DNA from: Psychrobacter okhotskensis
GTDB taxonomy: Bacteria; Pseudomonadota; Gammaproteobacteria; Pseudomonadales; Moraxellaceae
Assembly: GCF_013248965.1 (NCBI RefSeq)
Contig: NZ_JABRVQ010000001.1
Span: 62,001-126,000 of the forward strand
Reading direction: 5' to 3'
Length of the DNA stretch: 64,000 nucleotides
Part shown: positions 1-8,554 of the stretch, in pieces
Position numbering within the stretch: the first letter of the stretch is position 1
How the letters are laid out: each line of letters begins with the position of its first letter
Notes under the pieces: generated by a model
Seen by the model: the letters and a program-made list of their open reading frames with translations, nothing else
The model's database searches: none
What the model was told of the DNA's origin: nothing
Program-made: the position numbers and the translations under genes

Positions 1-777
1 ATGTGACAGTAGCCATTTGAGTGCGCGTGTAAATAATAACAACCCCGTTGCCATACCCGCCATAACAGTAAGGATGATAGTAAAGTTATGGGTATGCACC
101 GCTTCTAATACCGTATCATAAGCGCCCATTAGCAGTAAGATAAACGACCCTGAGATGCCCGGTAAGATCATCGCACAGATGGCAATGGCTCCGGCAAAAA
201 ACAGATAGGGTAAGCTTGGGGTGGTGGTCAATAAAGGCAAACTACTGATAATGACCGCTGCCGCAATCCCGATGACAAACAGCACCGCCCGTCCCATGTT
301 CCAGCGCTTAATCTCACTCAATAAAATAAAGACAGTGGCGACGACCAGTCCAAAAAAGAACGACCAAATCAGTAGCGGCTCATTGTCTAGTAGATGCTTA
401 ATAATGCCAGCCAAGGTCACAAAGCTGGTCGCAATGCCAAGTAGCAGACACAATAAGAACGTGGCATCAACTTGGCGCCAAACGGCAAGCAACCCTTTAA
501 TACCACCGTCTTGTCGAAATACTCGCCACAGACTGGGACCGATACTGCCGAGCGCATTGATCAAACGCTCATAAATACCGGCAATCAGCGCGATGGTACC
601 ACCAGAAACACCAGGTACGATATCAGCCGCGCCCATCGCCATGCCTTTGAAATACACGCCCAGTAGCTGTTTTGGATTGTCGGTAGCGGTAGCAGGGTTG
701 ATGCTGTTATCCAAAGATTGTGGCAATGGTTGTGGCGCTGACGGCGCATTTGGCCGTGGTGATGGTGATGCCGTCAT
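1..777 (-). CDS. DUF368 family membrane protein (polyprenyl-phosphate transporter type), 3' end outside window
   Basis: Reading the minus strand from the ATG at 777 gives an open frame of 259 codons that runs off the window edge without a stop, so the C-terminus is missing. After a Pro/Ser-rich N-terminus of about 35 residues comes GAADIVPGVSGGT followed by IALIAGIYERLI, the hallmark opening of DUF368 proteins, and the rest is hydrophobic membrane segments. Members of this family (PopT) have been shown to recycle the C55 polyprenyl-phosphate carrier across the inner membrane for cell-wall and glycan synthesis. The family call is secure; the substrate is inferred from the family. It is transcribed away from serB, with about 260 bases between the two genes. 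Short plus-strand frames over this stretch are shadows. Confidence 0.88.
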   Translation of the reverse strand, partial: MTASPSPRPNAPSAPQPLPQSLDNSINPATATDNPKQLLGVYFKGMAMGAADIVPGVSGGTIALIAGIYERLINALGSIGPSLWRVFRQDGGIKGLLAVWRQVDATFLLCLLLGIATSFVTLAGIIKHLLDNEPLLIWSFFFGLVVATVFILLSEIKRWNMGRAVLFVIGIAAAVIISSLPLLTTTPSLPYLFFAGAIAICAMILPGISGSFILLLMGAYDTVLEAVHTHNFTIILTVMAGMATGLLLFTRALKWLLSH

Positions 778-870
778 GGACTATCCTTTATGATTAAAAA
801 ATAATAAATCTAAAAACCAGCGAAACATATAGTCGATACTAAGTAAAATAGAGACACGACATTATAAAAT

Positions 871-945
871 GCGTGACTGATACAAATTTTTTTGGCTTGC
901 TGTGCCTACGCAGACAGAGGCGACAAAAAATTTATCTCAGTCACG
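871..945. repeat. Long imperfect inverted repeat between DUF368 and serB genes
   Basis: The arms at 871-894 and 924-945 both begin, reading inward, with GCGTGACTGA and continue into an AAATTTTTT tract; they pair with only one or two offsets. The loop at 895-923 has its own short pairing (CTGTGC against GCAGACAG). A T-run follows on the plus strand at 952-958, but no plus-strand gene ends here, so a terminator role is not obvious. The layout fits a palindromic dispersed repeat unit or a small non-autonomous element. Only one copy is visible in this window. Confidence 0.5.
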
Positions 946-1037
946 CTGGCTCTTTTTTATATTGAACTGACCATACAAACCAGATTAATGATAAAGCATT
1001 AACCTAATTTGTATGAACATGTCTAAGTATTTAGCGT

Positions 1038-2228
1038 CTACACAGTAGGGGCAAGCGCTGGATAACCAAGCGCATAGAGTGTGCCTTCCAGCCCAGTGAC
1101 ATTGATTGCGGCATCGGCGCGTGCTTGTACAATAGGCTTGGCATGATACGCAACACCCAGGTCAGCAATAGCCATCATTGGCAAATCATTAGCACCGTCA
1201 CCGATACAGACCACTTGCGACATGTCGATACCCAAGCGCTCGGCAGTATGCTCAACGATAGCTGCTTTTTTGGCACCATTGACGATGGGCAGCTGTACAT
1301 GACCGGTGACTTCACCTTCGTCGATGTCTAAGGCATTGGCGTGAACCTCATCAATGCCTAATTGCTCAGCGATATAGCGCGCAAAGTAGGTAAAGCCGCC
1401 GGAGACCAATACCGTATGATAGCCCAATGCTTTGAGCGCCTTGATCGTTGTGCGAGCACCCATTGATAGTGTCAAACGGCTGCAGATATCATCCAGTACA
1501 TCGGTTGAGATACCTTTTAATAACGCCACTCGCTGGGCAAAAGACTCATCAAAATCCATCTCACCGCGCATTGCCGCTTCCGTGATAGCTTCGACTTCCT
1601 CACCGATGCCCGCTGTTTTGGCCAGCTCGACGATGACTTCTTGCTCAATTAAGGTTGAATCCATATCAAAACAGGCAAGTTTGTGAGTACGTAGCATATG
1701 ACCGACTGATAAAATATGACAATCGACGACGTTTAAGTCATCTACACTGCCAGCGCTACGCGTATTGTTATAGGCTTCGGTCAAGTCATGACGCAGACGC
1801 GTGGTTAGCTGATCGTCGATGATATGAGCTGCTGCGGTCTTTTTACCAGGATGCATGAGCGTGTCAGTCACTGGTACCAATAAATAGCGGAAGACTTGTG
1901 ATTGCGTAAAAGGCAGGCGCTGCGCGTCTGCTGCTGTCGATTCTGTATCAGAAACCATGATGTCGACGAAGCTGGCATCGGTATCTTCAGCGACGGTCAC
2001 CAAATGCCAGCTTGGCTGCTCATCGACCCATGACTGTATATACTGATGGATATCAAGCGTTGTGACTTGCATCGGCAACACTACAATGAGGGCAAAAACC
2101 GGTAGTGATTGCAGCGCGTCGAAATCTTGCAAGTTAGTACCGTCGGGTAGTAGTGAAGCGATAGAGTCGACGGCTTGTTGCCATGCTTTGCTGTCTTTTG
2201 GTAACGAATAGGAGGTATTTTTTGGCAT
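1038..2228 (-). CDS. serB: Phosphoserine phosphatase SerB
   Basis: This enzyme hydrolyses O-phosphoserine to L-serine, the last step of serine synthesis, in the cytoplasm. The HAD phosphatase core starts near residue 183: FDMDST carries the nucleophile D188 and acid/base D190, VSGGFTYFA at about 275 supplies motif II, a lysine near 320 fits motif III, and GDGANDLPM with D344 is motif IV. Residues 1-175 form the long regulatory N-terminus expected of the ACT-like long SerB type, consistent with 396 residues. It stands alone on its strand, divergent from the Smp-like gene at 2756, the same pairing as serB-smp in E. coli. All motif residues are present. Confidence 0.97.
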   Translation of the reverse strand: MPKNTSYSLPKDSKAWQQAVDSIASLLPDGTNLQDFDALQSLPVFALIVVLPMQVTTLDIHQYIQSWVDEQPSWHLVTVAEDTDASFVDIMVSDTESTAADAQRLPFTQSQVFRYLLVPVTDTLMHPGKKTAAAHIIDDQLTTRLRHDLTEAYNNTRSAGSVDDLNVVDCHILSVGHMLRTHKLACFDMDSTLIEQEVIVELAKTAGIGEEVEAITEAAMRGEMDFDESFAQRVALLKGISTDVLDDICSRLTLSMGARTTIKALKALGYHTVLVSGGFTYFARYIAEQLGIDEVHANALDIDEGEVTGHVQLPIVNGAKKAAIVEHTAERLGIDMSQVVCIGDGANDLPMMAIADLGVAYHAKPIVQARADAAINVTGLEGTLYALGYPALAPTV

Positions 2229-2442
2229 GGCTCAATTGTCCCTTGTATGCTCATATAAGATTGGGAATAATAACAGCTTTACTCGGCAGCGCCTATAGAT
2301 GAGGCGCAAAGTCTCAGCGTTGTATCAAAACGACTCTGAGGGGTAAAAAAGCCGTTAGAATAAATTCAAACGATTATGACAAATTTATAAAACGGCTAAC
2401 GCCATCAGGCTTACTATGGTGATATAGTAGCGTTATTGCCTT

Positions 2443-2502
2443 GATAATGACTTTATATTTAAGATAATGACTTTATATTTAAGATGATGACTTTATATTT
2501 AA
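2443..2502. repeat. Three head-to-tail 20-bp repeats in the serB / smp-like divergent region
   Basis: Units start at 2443, 2463 and 2483. The first two are identical (GATAATGACTTTATATTTAA) and the third differs at one base. They lie in the 527-base divergent intergenic region (2229-2755) that must hold the promoters of both flanking genes. The rest of that region is AT-rich and shows no other structure that I recognise. Confidence 0.85.
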
Positions 2503-2755
2503 AAGGCGATGCTGAGCAATTTTATCTTAAGCTGTGCTATTTTTTAGACCTCGTTAAGTTTAAGGCTGTGGTGCCTTTTAGATGGTAAGGCTTTTTAGAT
2601 TGTGGAGCTTTTTAGAACATATTACGTCTTATAATGTAGTGCTTAATGTCATCATCTTTATAAATATAAACATCGCAGAATTTTTTAAAATTAGCCAAAA
2701 AATGAGCCATCGCCTTGTTTTTTAATTTCTTTTATCCAAAAAAGTTTACTATATC

Positions 2756-4282
2756 ATGACGTATTTAGCGCCGCGGCAAGGGTTGTTTGCCATTATTCTT
2801 CTGGTTAGTTTTTGTTTGCAAACTCTATTATTGGTCATCAGTACCGATCAACAGCTGAGCGAGAGTCGGGCGCAAAAGGGCGAACAGATGGTCGCCCAAC
2901 TGATTGATGAGGCGCGCTTGTCTTTGGAAAACAAAGACCGTGTCAGCTTGAGCGTCATTGCCAATCGCTATACCAGCGAGCAAGACGTGACTCGCATACT
3001 GATCAAAGACAATAACGACGATATATTAGTGCCGGTCGGCAATGCGCCGATGCAGCAAGGCAATACGATCAGTCAAATCGCGACTAAAGGCGATGCGGTG
3101 ATTGGCAGTGTGTCATTGACGTTGAAGGATATTAGCAAAGGCGAGATCATCACCATGCAGTGGCCGTTTGTAATCGGTACTATGCTGCTGCATTTATTAT
3201 TGTGGCTCATCTATGGCTATATTGCCCGTCCGACCAAAGAGCAGATTAATGCCCTGAGCCGTGATATCGAAGATTTGCACCGTGAGCAATATCGGCAGAT
3301 TGATCAGCGTGGTCATTACCGCGAGAATGCTCGTGGCTATGCGGATGATGGAAAAGGCAAGCGCTCAGACGATTTTGAGACAGCGGATAAAGATCTTAAC
3401 CTTACTGATAGCCAAGCGAATGCCAGTGGTGAGACAAACGATACAACCACGCGTACTCGCAAAATTGATGTTCACAATGAAGTCAATGCCTACTTAAGAG
3501 CGCAGCAGAATCAAGAGGCGACTGCTGTTAACTCTGATCATGCATCTGAAAATCACACAGATTATCAGGTAACCAACGCGACGCACTATGAGGAGCTTGA
3601 TACTGATAACGGCGCTCACAAAACTACTCGTAGTGCCTCCCAGCTATCTACTAATAAGCTATCTAACGCCAAGCTATCTGCCACCCGCGCATTTGACACG
3701 GTCAGCGTCCAAATCGTCTTTCATGACGAATTTAATATGCTTGAGCGCCTAGCGCCTTCTCAGCGCTTGCCTTATCTGGCGCTATGTACGCAGCTTCTAA
3801 ATCAAGCAATGACCGAGCTACTCAAACAGCCACTGCTGATGGGTGTGAGTGCGATGAATGAACCGCGCTTTGATGAAAGCGGTGCTTGTGCGCTGCTCAA
3901 AGCAGATAATAGCCACGCCAAAGTTGCGCTAGCAGGTGTAATGTTGGGTAAGCTCTATTTAATGCTTAATAAAATCATCCACGACAAGCATATTGAGCTA
4001 TCACGCTTTGCTTTGCCAGCCAAAGCTGGGGTGAGCGATGATGCCCAAGCCGATGCCATGAGCCAATTGCTACAAAGCGTGGGCAAAAAAGAGCAGATGC
4101 TGATATTGCTCCCCAATGCTGGCCTTAAGCAAATCAGCAACCATGTCCAAGTACACAGCATCATGCGCCCAACGACTGTCTATGAGCGTGAGTGCGCGAT
4201 ATTTGATGGTGGCAATGACGCCATGATTCAGCGCTTAGCCGATGTCCGTAATGCCGTATTGATGATTGAAGACGACGAGTGA
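2756..4282 (+). CDS. Smp/YtjB/AhpA-like inner-membrane protein with extended C-terminus
   Basis: Residues 8-30 form a first membrane helix, 31-134 a periplasmic sensor-like domain, and 137-156 a second helix, which is the architecture of the Smp (YtjB/AhpA) family. The gene is divergent from serB exactly as smp is in E. coli, which supports the call; no direct motif proves it. Family members are usually about 200 residues, whereas this protein has 508. After the second helix comes a charged segment to about 185, then a polar low-complexity linker (about 185-320) rich in N, D, T and S. A folded-looking cytoplasmic domain of unknown type fills 320-508. Its function is unknown in the family beyond an envelope association. 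Confidence 0.6.
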   Translation: MTYLAPRQGLFAIILLVSFCLQTLLLVISTDQQLSESRAQKGEQMVAQLIDEARLSLENKDRVSLSVIANRYTSEQDVTRILIKDNNDDILVPVGNAPMQQGNTISQIATKGDAVIGSVSLTLKDISKGEIITMQWPFVIGTMLLHLLLWLIYGYIARPTKEQINALSRDIEDLHREQYRQIDQRGHYRENARGYADDGKGKRSDDFETADKDLNLTDSQANASGETNDTTTRTRKIDVHNEVNAYLRAQQNQEATAVNSDHASENHTDYQVTNATHYEELDTDNGAHKTTRSASQLSTNKLSNAKLSATRAFDTVSVQIVFHDEFNMLERLAPSQRLPYLALCTQLLNQAMTELLKQPLLMGVSAMNEPRFDESGACALLKADNSHAKVALAGVMLGKLYLMLNKIIHDKHIELSRFALPAKAGVSDDAQADAMSQLLQSVGKKEQMLILLPNAGLKQISNHVQVHSIMRPTTVYERECAIFDGGNDAMIQRLADVRNAVLMIEDDE

Positions 4283-4489
4283 TGATGACAAGTATGGTAT
4301 TTCGTTGCCTTTAACGCAGCTACTTTCTCTACAATTGCCTACGCGATAGCTGGTCAGATTCACTTTGTATTTGCGACTAAATAGCGCATAGTGATAAAAA
4401 GGATTGACAACGCTCAGTAGAGACTTTATAAGGCATATATATATTCATGTATTTTTAATACACTTGCCGAAAAATGATAGGAGTTTGTC

Positions 4490-4726
4490 ATGAGTGACGC
4501 TGATATTGACGACGATTTTGATGATGATTTTGTCGACGATGACGACGCAAAGATGGTAGAAGAGGCTGAGACCAGTGTGCGTACGCGCCTAAGCAGTCTC
4601 GAGAAGCGTCGACTAATCGATAATTTGCTAGAAGAAAAGCGTTTGGCAAAAGAGTTAAAAGACGACCTTGATGATCTAGATAACTTCGATGAAGATGGCG
4701 ATGATTGGGATGATGACGACCTCTAG
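4490..4726 (+). CDS. Small highly acidic protein, PA3496-like
   Basis: The protein has 78 residues, and both ends are dominated by Asp (residues 4-20 and 58-78). The middle contains RRLIDNLLEEKRLAKEL, resembling the short basic/acidic helix of the PA3496 family of putative envelope-integrity proteins. The start has a good context: TAGGAGTTTGTC precedes the ATG. There are no membrane segments and no cysteines. It is monocistronic, with about 210 bases to the upstream gene. The family assignment rests on the central helix only and is tentative; that it is a real gene is supported by the Shine-Dalgarno sequence and strong composition bias. Confidence 0.6.
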   Translation: MSDADIDDDFDDDFVDDDDAKMVEEAETSVRTRLSSLEKRRLIDNLLEEKRLAKELKDDLDDLDNFDEDGDDWDDDDL

Positions 4727-4987
4727 GCTTTAGACTTAAGTTAAGCGCTAGAGGCGTCAGCCAAACAGCCGTTATAACCTTGGTTATACGAAGTAGATCA
4801 TACAAATTGGGTCACGCAAACTAGGTTATGTAAATTAGGTCGCGCAAAAGAAGCTCAATAAACTAAGCCAACGCCTTAGCAGATTATCGCGACTTAATTG
4901 TGCTAAGCTGACTGTCTACATATTAGTGGTTAACGCTTGATTTTCGTTTTTACCGACTGCGACATTATCTACTTTATCTAATAGACT

Positions 4988-5094
4988 TATAGTCTGTTCG
5001 ATATAATCTGGATACCAGGAGAGCGAGTGAAGTACTACAAATAGTAGACTAAGCGAGCTTGATACCGTATCTGACTTATAGAGGACTGACTATG
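4988..5094. repeat. Dispersed ~107-bp element, copy A (TATAGTC...GACTATG ends)
   Basis: The element begins TATAGTC at 4988 and ends GACTATG at 5094, so the ends are near-perfect inverted repeats. Inside are an inverted motif TACTACAAATAGTA and the block ACTAAGCGAGC. Copy C near 36291-36397 is clearly homologous along its length, and copy B at 7032-7138 has the same length and spacing but a diverged centre. It occupies part of the 511-base gap 4727-5237. Upstream of it, 4801-4846 holds about three degenerate 15-bp repeats around AAATTAGGTCGCGC. The 60-codon open frame at 5059-5241 overlaps the element and is not credible as a gene. Confidence 0.75.
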
Positions 5095-5237
5095 CTTTAT
5101 AAAGGTTGTTTGGTTCTAAGTATGCTCGCCAAGCAACTGCTATCCTCTTTTTATTTACCATCTTTTATTTACCACCTTACATTTAATCGATCGTTTGTGG
5201 CGACTGACGCAATCTATCTTTCAAGGACCATCACACC

Positions 5238-5795
5238 ATGAATAACCAATTAAGTTTCGACGAATTATTAGACTATTTGGACAATCAAGAGAGCCAATTC
5301 GTGCTTGATAGTGTCGCAACCCATGGTTTTTTGACGGCGACTGTCATTGGGCGTCCGTTGCCTAACTGGCTTGAGGCGCTTTTTGAAGGTCATGTGAGCG
5401 AAATTCCAGAAAACGTTATTGATGGTATCCAGCGCTGGCGCGACTCTATCATGGCTGAGCTAAAGAACGAGACGCCTATTGAATTGCCTTTTGGTGAAGA
5501 TGCGGGCAACGAAGAAGTGGCTGTTGATTTTTCTGAAGAGTCCGATATCGTTGCTTGGTCAATTGGTTTTGTCGATGCCATGTATGGTGATGAAGCCAGC
5601 GACTGGTTTGAAAACGAAGAAACGGCAGAAGACGTGGCTGTATTAACCTTGCCAATGATTGTGCTCAGCGGTATCGATGATGAAGATCCAGAGCTGGCCG
5701 AAATGCGTGTGGATCAAGATAAAATGGCACAGATGGCCAACAGTATCGAAGGCAATCTGACTGAGCTATTTTTATTGTTCCATACAAATGATTAG
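5238..5795 (+). CDS. UPF0149 (YecA/YgfB) family protein
   Basis: This 185-residue soluble acidic protein opens with FDELLDYLD and HGFLTATVIGRPLP, the typical first helices of UPF0149 proteins, and has the second-half signature WSIGFVDAM followed by DWF. YgfB-type members have been tied to regulation in gammaproteobacteria, but no general biochemical role is settled. It lacks the C-terminal SEC-type zinc motif seen in some YecA proteins, so it is the short form. The start ATG at 5238 follows AAGGACCATCACACC. There is no operon partner within 150 bases. Confidence 0.88.
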   Translation: MNNQLSFDELLDYLDNQESQFVLDSVATHGFLTATVIGRPLPNWLEALFEGHVSEIPENVIDGIQRWRDSIMAELKNETPIELPFGEDAGNEEVAVDFSEESDIVAWSIGFVDAMYGDEASDWFENEETAEDVAVLTLPMIVLSGIDDEDPELAEMRVDQDKMAQMANSIEGNLTELFLLFHTND

Positions 5796-5952
5796 TTTGT
5801 TAGAGACAGCATTTATTATTAACACTATTTATTTCTATTAATATTGGGTTTTGTTCGCAGCCATGCGCGCTAACATTGCCCTTAATCAACGTCGATGAAC
5901 GCTGAATGTTACTCGCTAAATTATTTTTATAAGTCACCGATAAGGTCGTACT

Positions 5953-6396
5953 ATGACTGTGCAACTCTCCAATCTTGAGCACTTGCCCAACTATCAGATC
6001 ACTGAGCGCTTGGACGTGGTTTACGGCAGTACCGTGCGCTCAAAGCATGTCGGTAAGGACTTGTTCGCCAGTCTAAAAAACATCGTTGGTGGCGAGCTGA
6101 CTGCCTATACTGAGCTACTAGAAGAGTCGCGCCAAGAGGCGATAGATCGCATGATTGTAAAGGCCGAAGCACTCGGTGCTGATGCCGTCGTTGGTCTGCG
6201 ATTTTCGACCTCTAGCATCGCGCAAGGCGCTTCTGAGCTATTTGTCTATGGTACTGCGGTCAAAGCAGTGCCGGTACAACAGCAGCCTGCCTCAGCGCAA
6301 CCACCACATTCTCCCTCTAGTCACGACCCATCTATTCAGAATTCACAACCGCCAGCCCCAGCGGATGATTTGCCACGTTTCAATCCTTTTGGTTAG
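5953..6396 (+). CDS. UPF0145 (YbjQ) family protein, soluble copy
   Basis: The core of about 105 residues matches the UPF0145/YbjQ fold: TERLDVVYGSTVRSKHVGKD, then ARxEAxDRM-like helix residues (SRQEAIDRMIVKA), then GADAVVGLRF and ELFVYGTAV. The family is often labelled heavy-metal-binding by similarity, but no metal-ligand cluster is visible here. The tail (about 107-147) is rich in Pro, Gln and Ser and probably disordered. It lies 49 bases before a second UPF0145 gene on the same strand, so the two are probably co-transcribed and derived from duplication. The start at 5953 is the first in-frame ATG; there is no strong Shine-Dalgarno sequence. Confidence 0.85.
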   Translation: MTVQLSNLEHLPNYQITERLDVVYGSTVRSKHVGKDLFASLKNIVGGELTAYTELLEESRQEAIDRMIVKAEALGADAVVGLRFSTSSIAQGASELFVYGTAVKAVPVQQQPASAQPPHSPSSHDPSIQNSQPPAPADDLPRFNPFG

Positions 6397-6445
6397 TTAA
6401 TTAAGTTTTAAAACACTAAAGCTTTTTTATGATAAGAGACGTGCC

Positions 6446-6934
6446 ATGAATAACTCTATGAACCAGTTCCTCATTAACTACGCGCCGCTTATCATATTAT
6501 TCGTGGTAGGGTGGTTCTTTGGCTCGCGTCATGAGCGTCAGCATTTGGCGCAGCTGATGGTTTCAGAGCAAGCCGTGGGTCATATTGTGGTCTCAAGCGA
6601 GCGCTTTTATCGCCCCAAGCTGGTAGCCAATAGTGACAGTGAGCTGGTGCTTGGCAGCGTGGTGATTGCGCAAGATTACTTTAAGATGATTATCGCTCGG
6701 GTGCTGAGTTTGTTTGGCAAAAATCTAACCACTTATGAGACGCTGTTAGACCGTGCACGACGTGAGGCTATCGTCCGTATGCGCTCGCAGGCACAAGCCA
6801 AAGGCTACAATCATATCTATGGTTTGCGTCTGGAAGTCACTAATATCAATCAATTGGGCAGCATGGTTGAAGCCATTGCCTATGGTACGGCAGTTCTTAG
6901 CACTGAGATTGCTACCAAAACGTCCCCAAAATAA
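6446..6934 (+). CDS. UPF0145 (YbjQ) family protein, membrane-anchored copy
   Basis: This protein shares the fold of its neighbour but carries an N-terminal membrane helix (about residues 7-24, LINYAPLIILFVVGWFFGS). The UPF0145 core then covers about 50-155: VSSERFYRPK, the helix DRARREAIVRMRSQA, then GLRLEV and AIAYGTAV. The paired helix residues and final AxGTAV strand align with the upstream gene, which supports a tandem duplication followed by divergence in location. The start at 6446 follows a weak GAGACGTGCC. The function is unknown; the pair might oligomerise at the inner membrane, which is inference only. Confidence 0.8.
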   Translation: MNNSMNQFLINYAPLIILFVVGWFFGSRHERQHLAQLMVSEQAVGHIVVSSERFYRPKLVANSDSELVLGSVVIAQDYFKMIIARVLSLFGKNLTTYETLLDRARREAIVRMRSQAQAKGYNHIYGLRLEVTNINQLGSMVEAIAYGTAVLSTEIATKTSPK

Positions 6935-7031
6935 GCGCTCATAGCACTATCAATATTTAGCCATCATTATTTAGCTATAACTACTTCACGCCAAATTATC
7001 GACCGCCAATTCATTTAAAAGCCAAATCCTT

Positions 7032-7138
7032 TATAGTCGATACAATTTAAAAATAGTACAAGGCAACCGAGTGTAGATGTATATTTAATACTTCAAACGA
7101 GGTTAACGCAGTAATACTTTTATAGTGGAATGACTATA
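7032..7138. repeat. Dispersed ~107-bp element, copy B (TATAGTC...GACTATA ends)
   Basis: It has perfect 7-bp inverted ends, TATAGTC at 7032-7038 and GACTATA at 7132-7138, and exactly the same length as copy A. Shared blocks in the same order are TACAAGG, GAGTGTAGATGTA and AAACGAGGTTAACGC, corresponding to the GTACTAC and TAAGCGAGC blocks in copies A and C. The centre is diverged, so this may be a second subfamily. It lies in the 538-base gap 6935-7472, whose remaining part holds the leader of the next gene. Confidence 0.65.
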
Positions 7139-7398
7139 GAAGCTGACGGTACACACTCTCATTTAATCTTATTAAACCCGCTTTTATTGTTGTTCAATAG
7201 ACCCTATTCTGCATTTGACTGATGAGTCGTTGAATAAAGCAGATAAACCTAACTTTCGCCCTATATACTCCCTTTATTGATTCTTAATAATTATCAATGA
7301 TTAATCACAGTATCTATAAAGTATTTTATAAAAATCTATATCAGAAATGGTATAAAAAAATGGGTGATGTCCGTTATTCATAAGGGTCGGTAACGATG

Positions 7399-7466
7399 AA
7401 CCCGTATTAGCAAGGAGCGCTAATCTGGCATCATTTAATCATTATAAACTGACCTAGTATTAGGTC
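7399..7466 (+). promoter_or_regulatory. Two hairpins in the leader of the BASS-family gene
   Basis: ATTAGC at about 7407 pairs with GCTAAT across a loop that contains AAGGAGC. GACCTA (7451-7456) pairs with TAGGTC (7461-7466) across four bases and ends seven bases before the start codon. Neither is followed by a T-run, so these are not terminators. They could affect ribosome access, since the start codon itself lacks a good Shine-Dalgarno sequence. Pairing is seen in the sequence; a regulatory role is inference. Confidence 0.35.
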
Positions 7467-7472
7467 TTCTAC

Positions 7473-8408
7473 ATGGATGTAGTTATGGAAAATCTTGAAA
7501 TAGTCACTTTAGTAAACTCAGTCGTGATTCCTCTTTGCCTATTTTTGATCATGATGGGTATGGGTATGACCCTCATTACCAACGATTTTAAACGTGTTTT
7601 AAAATACCCAAAAGCGGTCAGCATTGGCTTGCTCAATCAGCTTATTTTGTTGCCTATTATAGGTTTTGCACTGGCAAATATCATGCCGCTGCGACCTGAA
7701 TATGCGGTAGGGGTCATGTTACTCGTGCTCTGTCCGGGTGGCACCACTTCCAACTTATTTACCTTCCTCGCCAAAGGCGATGTAGCGTTATCCGTCACTA
7801 TGACTGCGATTGCTAGTATCATCACGGTATTTAGTATTCCTATTGTTCTAAGCTTTTCATTGATTCACTTTATGGGTGCTGGAAGCGAGTTTCAACTGCC
7901 AATTATAAAGACAATGATTTCTTTATTCGTCATCACCATTTTGCCTATTAGTATTGGTATGCTGATCAAACGCTTTGCGCCAAGGGTTGCCGATAGCTCA
8001 CAAGTATTGGTCTCTCGTTTTGGCGTGACGTTTTTGACATTTTTAGTGGTGTTTTTGAGTTATGTACAAAGAGATATCATCGTTGAGGCGCTTATCGCTA
8101 CTGGCCCCGTATCGTTGCTACTAAACCTATCAACCATGGCGCTTGGTTACTACAGTAGTAAATGGTTGGGCTTGAACCTAGCACAACGAACGTCTATCAC
8201 TATGGAAGTCGGCTTGCAAAATAGTACCTTATCTATATTTATGGCGCTCACGCTCTTGTCTAACTACGATATGTCGATGACCCCAGCTATTTATACCTTA
8301 GTTATGTTCTTGACCGCTGGCATATTGGTGAGAGTATTTAGCTCGAAGTTCAATAAGTTGAAGAAAAAAGAAGTAGAACAAGGGGTTTTGGCCGCCCGTA
8401 TGCTCTAA
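7473..8408 (+). CDS. Bile acid:sodium symporter (BASS) family transporter
   Basis: This is a 311-residue all-helical membrane protein with 9-10 hydrophobic segments. The signature LVLCPGGTTSNLFTFLAKGDVALSV near residues 87-112 is the Na+-binding, substrate-gating region of BASS proteins, and MEVGLQNSTLS near 247-257 matches the second discontinuous helix. Family members move bile acids, pantoate or other organic anions with sodium; the substrate here cannot be told. The length matches the short bacterial members. An ATG at 7485 is an alternative start that would remove four residues. The gene is isolated, with a long leader (see the hairpin entry). Confidence 0.9.
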   Translation: MDVVMENLEIVTLVNSVVIPLCLFLIMMGMGMTLITNDFKRVLKYPKAVSIGLLNQLILLPIIGFALANIMPLRPEYAVGVMLLVLCPGGTTSNLFTFLAKGDVALSVTMTAIASIITVFSIPIVLSFSLIHFMGAGSEFQLPIIKTMISLFVITILPISIGMLIKRFAPRVADSSQVLVSRFGVTFLTFLVVFLSYVQRDIIVEALIATGPVSLLLNLSTMALGYYSSKWLGLNLAQRTSITMEVGLQNSTLSIFMALTLLSNYDMSMTPAIYTLVMFLTAGILVRVFSSKFNKLKKKEVEQGVLAARML

Positions 8409-8554
8409 AGGTATCATCAGTGTTGAGCACTTATTGCTTATAAAATATAATTACTGATAAAATATTGCCAGCGCACACTCTTAAATAATGAGTTTGCGTT
8501 GGCATTTGCTTGTATGAGTCAGAGGCTTTACGAGTCGATAGGCATTTGATTACC

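Noticed and set aside
221-793. Plus-strand open frames at the left end
   Set aside because: They are antisense shadows of the DUF368 gene, which reads with clear family motifs on the minus strand.
4488-4805. Minus-strand 105-codon open frame with many His and Arg
   Set aside because: It is the antisense reading of the acidic PA3496-like gene; the His/Arg bias mirrors GAT/GAC codons.
5059-5241. 60-codon open frame
   Set aside because: It overlaps the 107-bp repeat copy A, has no ribosome site and no protein-like composition.
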